Shown here in pieces: positions 15,773-22,357 of a stretch of DNA of 64,000 bases. Numbering within the stretch: the first letter of the stretch is position 1; each line of letters starts with the position of its first letter. The DNA is taken from contig NZ_LT827010.1 of NCBI RefSeq assembly GCF_900119315.1, positions 4,125,001-4,189,000 on the forward strand, in the 5' to 3' direction. Position numbers and translations under genes: made by a program. The notes under the pieces are model-generated. The model was not told the DNA's origin and searched no databases. It saw only the letters and a list, made by a program, of their open reading frames with translations. The DNA is from Actinoplanes sp. SE50/110 (GTDB lineage: Bacteria; Actinomycetota; Actinomycetes; Mycobacteriales; Micromonosporaceae).

Positions 15773-18142
15773 GTGCGGGAGCACGGCGACGTCCAGCCGG
15801 GTGCGCAGGCGGCTGGTGACAGCGGTGTCACGGTCTCCCATGCTCAGGGTCAGCAGGTGGGTGACCGCAACGTCCAGCACAACCATTTCCCTGCCGCCGC
15901 CGTGTCGCCGATGTCGGTGCGGCCGTCTTCGGTGCCGGCGCCGGACGGATTGGTCAACGTGGCGGTGGCGGCGGGTGTGTTCGTCGGCCGCGGCACGCAG
16001 CTCCAGCAGCTCGATGAGGTGCTGGCCGAGCCGGGGGCCGCGGTGGTTCAGGCTGTCCACGGGTTGGGTGGGGTCGGTAAGAGCACCCTCGCGGCACGGT
16101 GGGCGTGGCAGCACCGTGACCGGTACCGGCCGGTGTGGTGGATCGACGCGGACACGACGGCCGGTATCGACGCCGGGTTGGCCACGTTGGCGACCGCTTT
16201 GCAGACCGACCTGCCCGATGGCCTGTCGCTGGAGGTGCTGCGGGAACGGGCGTTGCAGTGGCTGGCCTCGCACGACGGGTGGCTGTTGGTCCTGGACAAC
16301 GTCAACGACCCGGGTGACGTCGCCCGCTTGTTGGCTCGTGTCGGCACCGGCCGGCTGCTGGTCACCAGCCGGCGGGCCACCGGCTGGGCGGGTATCGCCA
16401 CCGCCATCGCGTTGGATGTGCTCGACCTTGATGACGCCGCCGAGGCGATGCGGCAGGTCCTGGCCGGCAGCGGCCGTGCCGGTGATGCTGACGGGCTTGA
16501 GCGGGTGTGCCGGGAGTTGGGCTGTCTGCCACTGGCGGTGGACCAGGCGGCGGCCTACCTTGCCGAAACGGGTCTGTCCGCCGCCGCCTACCTGCAGCTG
16601 TTGCAGCAGTATCCCGCCCAGATGTTCGACCAGGGCGGTGAAGGTGCCGGTGGGCGCACCATCGCCCGGGTGTGGCGTGTCACTTTGGACCAGCTCAGTG
16701 ATACGCCGCTGGCCGGCGACATCCTGCGGATCCTGGCCTGGTACGCCCCGGATGCCGTCCCCCGCACCCTGCTCGACGGGCTGGCCGACCCCGCCACGAC
16801 CGCCCGGGCGGTCGGCCGTCTCGCCGCCTACAGCATGATCACCGCCGATGAGGACACTGTGAGCGTGCACCGGCTGGTCCAGGCCGTCGCACGCATTCCC
16901 GACCCGGACGACCCGCACCGGCAACCCCACGACATCAGCACCGCCCGCACCCGCGCGATCGAGCACCTGCAAACCGCGATACCCGACGACTGGCGTACGC
17001 CACAGGATTGGCCTGTCTGGCGGGTTATGACACCGCATATCGAAGCCCTCGCCCAGCACGACCGCAACCACCCCGAACCCGACGCTGCAGCCAGCCGGCT
17101 CTACAACCAGACCGCGAACTTTCTGCACGATCAAGGCGTCATCGGCCGGGCGATTCCGCTGTACGAGCAGGCCTCGGCCGACTGTCGTCGGGTGGTCGGC
17201 GACGACCATCTGCAGACTCTGACCTTGGTGAACAACCTCGCCGGCGCCTATGAGACCGCCGGGGATCTGGGCCGGGCGATGCCGCTGTACGAGCAGGCCG
17301 TGGCCGGCTGTCGTCGGGTGCTCGGCGACGACCACCCTGACACGCTGACCTCGATGAACAACCTCGCCGGCGCCTACCAGGCAGCCGGGGATCTGGGCCG
17401 GGCGATTCCGCTGTTTGAGCAGGTCTTGGCCGACCGGCGCCGGGTGCTCGGCGACGACCACCCTGACACGCTGGGCTCGGTGAACAACCTCGCCTACGCC
17501 TACCACACGGCCGGGGATCTGGGCCGGGCGATTCCGCTGTTCGAGCAGGCCTTTGCCGACCGGCGCCGGCTGCTCGGCGACGACCACCCGCAGACGCTGA
17601 CCCTGGTGAACAACCTCGCCGGCGCCTACCGAACGGCCGGGGATCTGGGCCGGGCGATCCCGCTGTACGAGCAGGCCTTGGCCGACCGTCGCCGGGTGCT
17701 CGGCGACGACCACCCGCAGACGCTGGGCTCGGTGAACAACCTCGCCTACGCCTACCAGGCAGCCGGCGATCTGGGCCGGGCGATGCCGCTGTTCGAACAG
17801 GCCGTGGCCGGCTGTCGTCGGGTGCTCGGCGACGACCACCCTGACACGCTGACCTTGGTGAACAACCTTGCCGGCGCCTATGAGACGGCCGGGGATCTGG
17901 GCCGGGCGATCCCGCTGTTCGAGCAGACTTTGGCCGGCTGTCGTCGGGTGCTCGGCGACGACCACCCTGACACGCTGACCTTGGTGAACAACCTTGCCGG
18001 CGCCTATGAGACGGCCGGGGATCTGGGCCGGGCGATCCCGCTGTACGAGCAGGCCGTGGCCGGCTGTCGTCGGGTGCTCGGCGACGACCACCCGATCACC
18101 CGAGTGGTGCAGAAGAACTCGGTCACCGTTCTGAAACGGTGA
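15773..18142 (+). CDS. NLR-like STAND ATPase with RHIM-like motif and TPR array
   Basis: The 789-aa protein has three parts. A short N-terminal tail carries QQVGDRNVQHNHF (residues 27-39), which resembles RHIM/PP-type amyloid signalling motifs. An NB-ARC-type ATPase follows with Walker A GLGGVGKST (97-105), Walker B LLVLD (Asp175) and GCLPLAVDQAAAYL. From about residue 445 there are eight 42-residue kinesin-light-chain-type TPRs. By analogy with bacterial NLRs, the TPRs would sense a ligand and the tail would template an effector carrying the same motif. No effector is adjacent. The GTG at 15773 is chosen for the AGGGGGAG seven bases upstream; 15770 is an alternative. A defence role is inference. 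Confidence 0.88.
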   Translation: MREHGDVQPGAQAAGDSGVTVSHAQGQQVGDRNVQHNHFPAAAVSPMSVRPSSVPAPDGLVNVAVAAGVFVGRGTQLQQLDEVLAEPGAAVVQAVHGLGGVGKSTLAARWAWQHRDRYRPVWWIDADTTAGIDAGLATLATALQTDLPDGLSLEVLRERALQWLASHDGWLLVLDNVNDPGDVARLLARVGTGRLLVTSRRATGWAGIATAIALDVLDLDDAAEAMRQVLAGSGRAGDADGLERVCRELGCLPLAVDQAAAYLAETGLSAAAYLQLLQQYPAQMFDQGGEGAGGRTIARVWRVTLDQLSDTPLAGDILRILAWYAPDAVPRTLLDGLADPATTARAVGRLAAYSMITADEDTVSVHRLVQAVARIPDPDDPHRQPHDISTARTRAIEHLQTAIPDDWRTPQDWPVWRVMTPHIEALAQHDRNHPEPDAAASRLYNQTANFLHDQGVIGRAIPLYEQASADCRRVVGDDHLQTLTLVNNLAGAYETAGDLGRAMPLYEQAVAGCRRVLGDDHPDTLTSMNNLAGAYQAAGDLGRAIPLFEQVLADRRRVLGDDHPDTLGSVNNLAYAYHTAGDLGRAIPLFEQAFADRRRLLGDDHPQTLTLVNNLAGAYRTAGDLGRAIPLYEQALADRRRVLGDDHPQTLGSVNNLAYAYQAAGDLGRAMPLFEQAVAGCRRVLGDDHPDTLTLVNNLAGAYETAGDLGRAIPLFEQTLAGCRRVLGDDHPDTLTLVNNLAGAYETAGDLGRAIPLYEQAVAGCRRVLGDDHPITRVVQKNSVTVLKR
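17231..18100 (+). repeat. Seven tandem 126-bp TPR-coding repeats
   Basis: Units begin at 17231, 17357, 17483, 17609, 17735, 17861 and 17987, each encoding NNLAxAYxxAGDLGRAxPLxEQ...RRVLGDDHP. A more divergent eighth unit precedes them at about 17105. The units starting at 17861 and 17987 differ at only a few bases, showing recent duplication. Confidence 0.93.
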
Positions 18143-18170
18143 AGCCGAGGCCTTGGACGGCGTGAAGATT

Positions 18171-18346
18171 GACGAACTCGACCCGGACGCCTCCGCCGGT
18201 CAGCGTCCGGACGAGCCGGCGCAGGTCGTCCAGGTCGCGGGGAGGCGGTCCATGGAGTGCGCGAAGACGGTGTCGTCATCGCGGACGTAGGTGATCAGCT
18301 CGTCGAGCGCGAGGCCTTGCCGGACCCCTTGTCGGTGAAGACGCGT
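18171..18346 (-). pseudogene. Serine resolvase/invertase relic (Tn3-type)
   Basis: Reading the minus strand across frames gives RVFTDKGSGKA, then LDELITYVRDDDTVFAHSMDRL, then RDLDDLRRLVRTLTGGGVRVEFV. Together these are the middle of the catalytic domain of Tn3-family resolvases. At least two frameshifts separate the pieces, and both the N-terminal active-site serine region and the DNA-binding C-terminus are missing. It lies 28 bases after the NLR-like stop. It marks a former mobile element or integration event here. Confidence 0.8.
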
Positions 18347-18405
18347 GCCCAGGAAGCTGCGGTGGCGGCGCCTGAGGCGTGCCGGCCCCGGTTGAATGTG
18401 CCAGG

Positions 18406-18464
18406 CGCTTGACACAAGCGTCTGTCGTCGCCCATCCTCCTTGTGCCACACGCTTGATACAACG
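18406..18464. promoter_or_regulatory. Paired GntR-type operator sites
   Basis: CGCTTGACACAAGCG (18406-18420) is a perfect dyad with a 3-base spacer. CGCTTGATACAACG (18451-18464) is a close copy 45 bases on, directly before the GGGGGAG ribosome site of the membrane-protein gene. Both are preceded by TGTGCCA. They probably bind the GntR protein encoded at the end of this operon. Confidence 0.6.
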
Positions 18465-18475
18465 GGGGAGCGCGC

Positions 18476-19363
18476 ATGTCCGTACTACCGATCCTGGTAC
18501 TGCTGTCGGGCCTGGTGGCATGCGGTGTATTGCTGACGCTCCTGATGCGTAGGGGCCCGCGCCAACCGGCTGCCGCGCCGGGCGACATCCCGAGGGCGAT
18601 CGCCCGACGCACCGCCGTGCTGCGGTGGACGGGCGTGACGCTCGGCGTGATCGTCGGTGTCGTCGCCGCGCGATCGGGCGACCTCGGCACAGGACTGTTG
18701 ATGGCCGCACCGCTGTTCGGGCTGTGCACCCTCATCGGCGTACTCGCCGGCGAGCTGACGATCCGGCCACCGCACGGGCCGACACGCACCGCGGCCGTCG
18801 AGGTCCGCCGCATACGCGACTACCTGCCACGCCACCTCAGCCGGGTGGTCGCCGCCGCCGGCGGCGGGCTCCTGGTCCTGCTTACCGCCACGACCGCGGC
18901 CGGCGGTCCCGACGACATGGGCCGCCCCGGACGCTCGCTCACCCGGCAGTGCACCTCCGACACGGTGGAGAGCCACGGCCCGTGGCCGGGCCTGTTCTAT
19001 ACCTGGCCCCTGCTGGTCGTCGTACTGGTCGGGCTGCTGATGGGGTACCTCGCCGTGCGCACCATCGTCCGGCGACCGCGCTCCGGCAGCACCGGCGACC
19101 TGGCGGTCGACGACGCGCTGCGCAGGCGCGCGGCCCGGGTCGTCACCGGCGCGGTCGGCGTGCTCATCGCCATCCCGCTCGCCGGGGTCAGCCTGATCGC
19201 GGCCGGTGGCCTACTCGACATCTCCTGCGCGCCGACGTGGTGGACGATCACGGGCTGGGCCCTGCTTGCCGTGGTTCCCGCATCGCTTGCCATGGTGACC
19301 TGGTGTGCGGTCGCGCTCGTGACCCCGCTGGACCGAGCCGACCCGCTGGTGGGGGCCCGGTGA
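18476..19363 (+). CDS. Multi-pass membrane protein in GntR (YtrA-type) operon
   Basis: This 295-aa protein has about seven hydrophobic helices (near residues 4-22, 43-60, 64-84, 116-134, 172-195, 226-250 and 258-285), short loops and no catalytic motif. The ATG has GGGGGAG five bases upstream. The stop overlaps the GntR gene by four bases. In many actinobacteria such membrane proteins are paired with YtrA-type GntR repressors in self-regulated two-gene operons responding to cell-wall stress or antibiotics. That role is inferred from the arrangement only. Confidence 0.8.
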   Translation: MSVLPILVLLSGLVACGVLLTLLMRRGPRQPAAAPGDIPRAIARRTAVLRWTGVTLGVIVGVVAARSGDLGTGLLMAAPLFGLCTLIGVLAGELTIRPPHGPTRTAAVEVRRIRDYLPRHLSRVVAAAGGGLLVLLTATTAAGGPDDMGRPGRSLTRQCTSDTVESHGPWPGLFYTWPLLVVVLVGLLMGYLAVRTIVRRPRSGSTGDLAVDDALRRRAARVVTGAVGVLIAIPLAGVSLIAAGGLLDISCAPTWWTITGWALLAVVPASLAMVTWCAVALVTPLDRADPLVGAR

Positions 19364-19737
19364 CCGATCGCCCGGCGTTGACGGTGGTCACCGACGATCC
19401 CACGCCGCCGTACGAGCAGCTGCGCCGTCAGTTCGTCGAACTGATCCGGTACGGCGTGCTGGCCCCCGACGATCGCCTGCCGCCCCTGCGCCAGCTCGCC
19501 GCCGATCTGGGGCTGGCCGTCGGCACGGTCGCCCGGACATACCGCGAACTCGAGGCGGCCGGAATGGTGGTCTCCCGCCGAGGCGGCGGGACCCGCGTGG
19601 CAGCACTACCGCCGCCCGGGGCGAATCCGGCCGAGACCTTACGCGAGCGTGCTGCCACGTTCGTGCGTGAGGCCCGTCTGCTCGGTGCGGACGATGATCA
19701 GATCGCGTCGGCGGTCGCTCGGGCGTTGGACCGCTGA
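19360..19737 (+). CDS. GntR family (YtrA subfamily) transcriptional regulator
   Basis: The 125-aa protein has a winged-helix GntR domain (residues about 12-80: PPYEQLRRQFVELIRYGVL, then LPPLRQLAADLGLAVGTVARTYRELEAAGMV, then RRGGGTRVA) and only a short helical tail of about 40 residues. This is typical of the YtrA subfamily, which lacks a ligand domain. The GTG overlaps the preceding stop. It likely represses its own operon through the two CGCTTGAYACAA sites upstream of 18476. Confidence 0.92.
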   Translation: MTDRPALTVVTDDPTPPYEQLRRQFVELIRYGVLAPDDRLPPLRQLAADLGLAVGTVARTYRELEAAGMVVSRRGGGTRVAALPPPGANPAETLRERAATFVREARLLGADDDQIASAVARALDR

Positions 19738-19888
19738 AATCATTCGCGTCCGCGCGGTTCCGGGCCGCTGGTCCTCCGGATCATGGGGAAGGCCGGAAAT
19801 CCAACGCTCGGGACCCGTGCTACTAAGGGGAGGCTACCTATGTTGGAAGGGTGCCTCGCATCGTGCCACCGCCTCGACCCGTCCCGGC

Positions 19889-20122
19889 GTGCTCGCCGAC
19901 GTGCCGTCGGGCCGCCGGATGACCCTGGTGGGTGTCGCCCCCGGCGCACCGGCCGCCACCGCGCGCCGGCTCGCCGACCTCGGATTCACCCCGGGCACCA
20001 CGGTGGAGGTGGTGCGCCGGGCGCCGCTGCGGGATCCGGTGATCTACCGGGTGCGTGACTACGACGTGTGCCTGCGCCGCGAGCAGGCCGCGCTGCTGCT
20101 GGTCGCGGAGTGCGCGGCGTGA
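19889..20122 (+). CDS. feoA: FeoA-like SH3-domain protein
   Basis: This 77-aa protein matches FeoA in length and pattern: VLADVPSGRRMTLVGVAPGAP, then ARRLADLGFTPGTTVEVVRRAPLRDPVIYRVRDYDVCLRREQA. The family forms an SH3-like beta barrel and partners the Fe(II) transporter FeoB. The GTG at 19889 begins the conserved LxDLPxG-like N-terminus; an internal ATG at 19919 would delete it. The next frame overlaps by four bases but is only a feoB stub, so this FeoA has no intact partner here. Confidence 0.82.
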   Translation: MLADVPSGRRMTLVGVAPGAPAATARRLADLGFTPGTTVEVVRRAPLRDPVIYRVRDYDVCLRREQAALLLVAECAA

Positions 20123-20210
20123 GCGCCGCCTGTCACGACGCCGGGGAGCCGGGCGGCGTCGTCACCGCCGAGCCGCGGATCGCGCTGGCCGGCAGCCCGA
20201 CTCCACGCGG
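20119..20210 (+). pseudogene. feoB remnant truncated at the P-loop
   Basis: A GTG overlaps the feoA stop (GTGA), and its frame reads SAACHDAGEP followed by TAEPRIALAGSP. This is the usual N-terminus of FeoB leading into the G1 motif GxPNxGKS. After GSP the homology ends abruptly, and only about 30 of roughly 650 codons remain. The downstream DNA is the cold-shock gene leader. The parent ferrous iron transporter was lost by deletion. Confidence 0.65.
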
Positions 20211-20411
20211 CGGCGGGCAGCCCGGTGCGTCCTGCAACCCACCGCACCACCGCGACCACCGGGACGGCTGCGAGGACAAAGATCAAAATCGGTTCGACAT
20301 CCACCGTCTCATCCTTGCGGAGCGACCTGCATCGGCCGGAGGAATTGACGCCCAGGAGCGCCGGGCTGAAACCGGCGGGGAAATCTCGGGTCGGCATCCG
20401 AATTTGTGTGC

Positions 20412-20584
20412 TATGGTGGCCATGTTGCAGTTTTGATTTCCATAGACGTTCTCAGCGCCTGATGGTTCATCCGAACCCCACCAGGCGCTTTTTCGTTTCC
20501 CGCGTCGATGCGACGCGGATGATCAACGCGGCGGCGTGAGAGTCCGCGCAGTGCGGATTCCGACAGCTTGCTAAGGAAAAAGAC
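20412..20584 (+). promoter_or_regulatory. Promoter and long structured leader of the cold-shock gene
   Basis: TATGGT at 20412-20417 looks like a -10 box. The leader of about 160 nt contains a terminator-like stem, AGCGCCTG (20454-20461) with CAGGCGCT (20482-20489) followed by a T5 run. Within its loop GGTTC pairs with GAACC. Such a structure ahead of a csp gene suggests attenuation or temperature-dependent folding. Confidence 0.6.
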
Positions 20585-20788
20585 ATGGCTACAGGTACCG
20601 TGAAGTGGTTCAACGGCGACAAGGGCTTCGGCTTCATCAGCCAGGACGAGGGCGGGCCCGACGTGTTTGCCCACTTCTCGGCCATCTCGGCGAATGGCTT
20701 CCGCAGCCTGGACGAGAACCAGCGGGTGGAGTTCGACATCACGCAGGGCCAGAAGGGCCCGCAGGCCGGGAACATCCGCGTTATCTGA
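20585..20788 (+). CDS. Cold-shock protein (CspA family)
   Basis: The 67-aa protein is a single cold-shock OB-fold that binds single-stranded RNA and DNA. The RNP1 motif KGFGFI and the RNP2 motif VFAHFSAI are intact, and it opens with MATGTVKWFN. The AAGGAA ribosome site precedes the ATG. Expression is probably controlled through the structured leader. A perfect hairpin terminates the transcript. Its role as an RNA chaperone is standard for the family. Confidence 0.97.
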   Translation: MATGTVKWFNGDKGFGFISQDEGGPDVFAHFSAISANGFRSLDENQRVEFDITQGQKGPQAGNIRVI

Positions 20789-20796
20789 TCTGGACC

Positions 20797-20842
20797 AATG
20801 CCGGCGGCGTCTCGACTGGTTCAGCGAGCCACCGCCGGCATT
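20797..20842 (+). terminator. Terminator of the cold-shock gene
   Basis: AATGCCGGCGG (20797-20807) pairs perfectly with 20832-20842 across a 24-base loop that can fold further. It begins nine bases after the csp stop and ends in TTT. Confidence 0.8.
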
Positions 20843-20925
20843 TCCCGGCGACAATTCTCGGGAATTTTCCCCCAAATATCTGTCGGCGCGTGCTTCGACG
20901 CGACGTGCCGTTCAAGGAAGCTTTT

Positions 20926-21123
20926 ATGACGACGATCACCGCGGCGCCGCACGCGCCGATATCCGAACTTTCGCGTTTCCGGGCAGCGGCCCCCGCTGCC
21001 GCTGTGGGAACCCTGACTCCATTTCTGACCCCGGCGGTCAACGACGTGGCACCCGTGCTCAGCGCATCAGACCGCGGAGAGCAGGCGATGCTTCGGCTCC
21101 GCCATCCGTTCGCACCCGAGTAG
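20926..21123 (+). CDS. Hypothetical small protein (65 aa)
   Basis: The ATG has AAGGAAG five bases upstream, one of the better ribosome sites in the region. The frame encodes an Ala/Pro-rich 65-aa polypeptide starting MTTITAAPHAPISELSRF with no recognised domain. It follows the cold-shock gene terminator by 83 bases and is convergent with the permease pseudogene. It may be a real small gene; the evidence is only the ribosome site and intact length. Confidence 0.4.
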   Translation: MTTITAAPHAPISELSRFRAAAPAAAVGTLTPFLTPAVNDVAPVLSASDRGEQAMLRLRHPFAPE

Positions 21124-21143
21124 ATGGTGCACCGGCCCGGCAT

Positions 21144-21711
21144 TCAAGCCCCGGGCCAGGTCAGGTAGCGGGCGAAGTTCGCGACCACGCTCTCGATTGC
21201 GGCGGTGGTCAGCAGCCGCCGGCCGCTGCGGATCCGGCGGTCGAGGTCCCTCGATGTGCGGCATGACCGCCACCCCGGTCTCGAACCCGGACCGCCCGAG
21301 CGCAGGTTTCGGGAAGATCAGCAGAGCGATCCCGGTCATCGCCGGCGGGCTGCCATGCGCGACTGTCACCGCCGTGGCCCAGCCGGTGACCACCTGTGGA
21401 TGGGTGGCCACCCGCCGGGGGGCGCCGCCGATCACCACGACGTTCAGGCCCAGGTACACCCAGACCAGGACGACCGCGATCGCCGCACCCGCCAGCGCGA
21501 CCAACAACAGCGTGACGATGACCTCGTGCGAGTGCCGGACCCGCCACCACGAGTGAGTCCGCTCCTGCTCGGCGGCGTGCGGCCCGTCGTGCTGCCGCGC
21601 CCGGCCGGCGAGCTTCTCCAGCAGCCGGTTGCGCAGCACGCCGGGCTGCTCGGCCACGGCCATCAGTGTCTCCCCGGCGATGGGTTCCGGCCGTCGAGGA
21701 GATCGTGTCAC
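21144..21711 (-). pseudogene. APC-family amino acid permease, internally deleted and truncated
   Basis: The minus strand keeps an N-terminal piece ending HSWWRV, then jumps to LVWVYLGLNVVVIGG, ATHPQVVTGWATAVT, GIALLIFPKPALGRSGFETGVAVMP, all typical of large APC-type permeases. Many residues expected between these pieces are missing. A frameshift after HIEG puts the tail, RRLLTTAAIESVVANFARYLTW, in another frame, and the rest of the transporter is absent. The gene cannot make a working permease. Confidence 0.75.
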
Positions 21712-21773
21712 TCATCGGCCGCTGTGCGACCATCACGGCGCGTTAATAAAACGTCAAAGAAGGGCCGGGACGG

Positions 21774-22094
21774 TCAGGGTGCCTCGGCCGGCGAGTCGGG
21801 CTGCAGCCGCCGATTGATCTCGAGGGCCTCGGCCAGCTGGTCCTCCAGGATGATGATCCGGCAGGCGGCCTCCAGGGCGGTGCCGGCGTCGACCATCTCG
21901 CGGGCCCGCACCGCCAGGCGCAACTGGTACCGGGAGTAGCGCCGGTGCCCGCCGGGGGAGCGGATCGGGGTGAACAGCTTCTCCTCGTCGAGGCGGCGCA
22001 GGAAGTCCTGCGTGGCACCGACGATCTCGGCGGCGCGGCCCATCGTGTAGGCGGGGTAGTCGTCATCTCCGAACAACTCTTCGGATCGTGCCAT
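21774..22094 (-). CDS. MerR-type helix-turn-helix regulator
   Basis: The 106-aa protein has a MerR-like winged helix: YTMGRAAEIVGATQDFLRRLDEEKLFTPIRSPGGHRRYSRYQL (about residues 15-57). A coiled-coil tail of about 45 residues follows, with no effector domain. This small actinobacterial MerR class often sits near cold-shock or stress genes. The ATG at 22094 is preferred for its GGAAAGG ribosome site. A strong hairpin lies 28 bases upstream in the leader. The target genes are unknown. Confidence 0.88.
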   Translation of the reverse strand: MARSEELFGDDDYPAYTMGRAAEIVGATQDFLRRLDEEKLFTPIRSPGGHRRYSRYQLRLAVRAREMVDAGTALEAACRIIILEDQLAEALEINRRLQPDSPAEAP

Positions 22095-22121
22095 GGACAC
22101 CTTTCCGGACAGCGTGATCAA

Positions 22122-22149
22122 GGGCCCCGGCGCTGATGCGCCGGGGCCC
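22122..22149. promoter_or_regulatory. Perfect 12-bp GC hairpin upstream of the MerR gene
   Basis: 22122-22133 pairs perfectly with 22138-22149 around a TGAT loop. It lies 28 bases above the MerR ATG, without a T-run on either side. It may be an attenuator, or a terminator for an antisense transcript. Confidence 0.45.
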
Positions 22150-22293
22150 AGGGTTTACGGGGTATCCAACATGTTCCTTTGACGACTCGCGGACGGCCGG
22201 TGGTCATCGGGCGAGCCACGCGACATCCGGGCCCTGCTTGACGCTCGATGACCAGGTCCGCGTCTTCAACGGATCTCTGCTTTCAACACTCAG

Positions 22294-22328
22294 AAGGCTA
22301 GCCGATCCTCGAAAGAAAATCTAGCCTT
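22294..22328 (-). terminator. Terminator-like hairpin after the GH18 chitinase
   Basis: AAGGCTAG (22294-22301) pairs with CTAGCCTT (22321-22328) around a 19-base loop. It lies 30 bases past the stop of the minus-strand chitinase. The loop is T-rich on the transcribed strand. Confidence 0.5.
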
Positions 22329-22357
22329 CCCACACAAGACTTTCTTGACCGTACGCG

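Noticed and set aside
17231..18100. Regularly spaced repeats considered as a CRISPR array
   Set aside because: The repeats are contiguous 126-bp coding units of a TPR protein without unique spacers.
20059..20304. Minus-strand frame starting GTG 20304 with a hydrophobic segment and an AAGGATGAG-like site
   Set aside because: It is antisense to feoA and the feoB stub, has no recognised family, and its second half is simply the complement of coding sequence.
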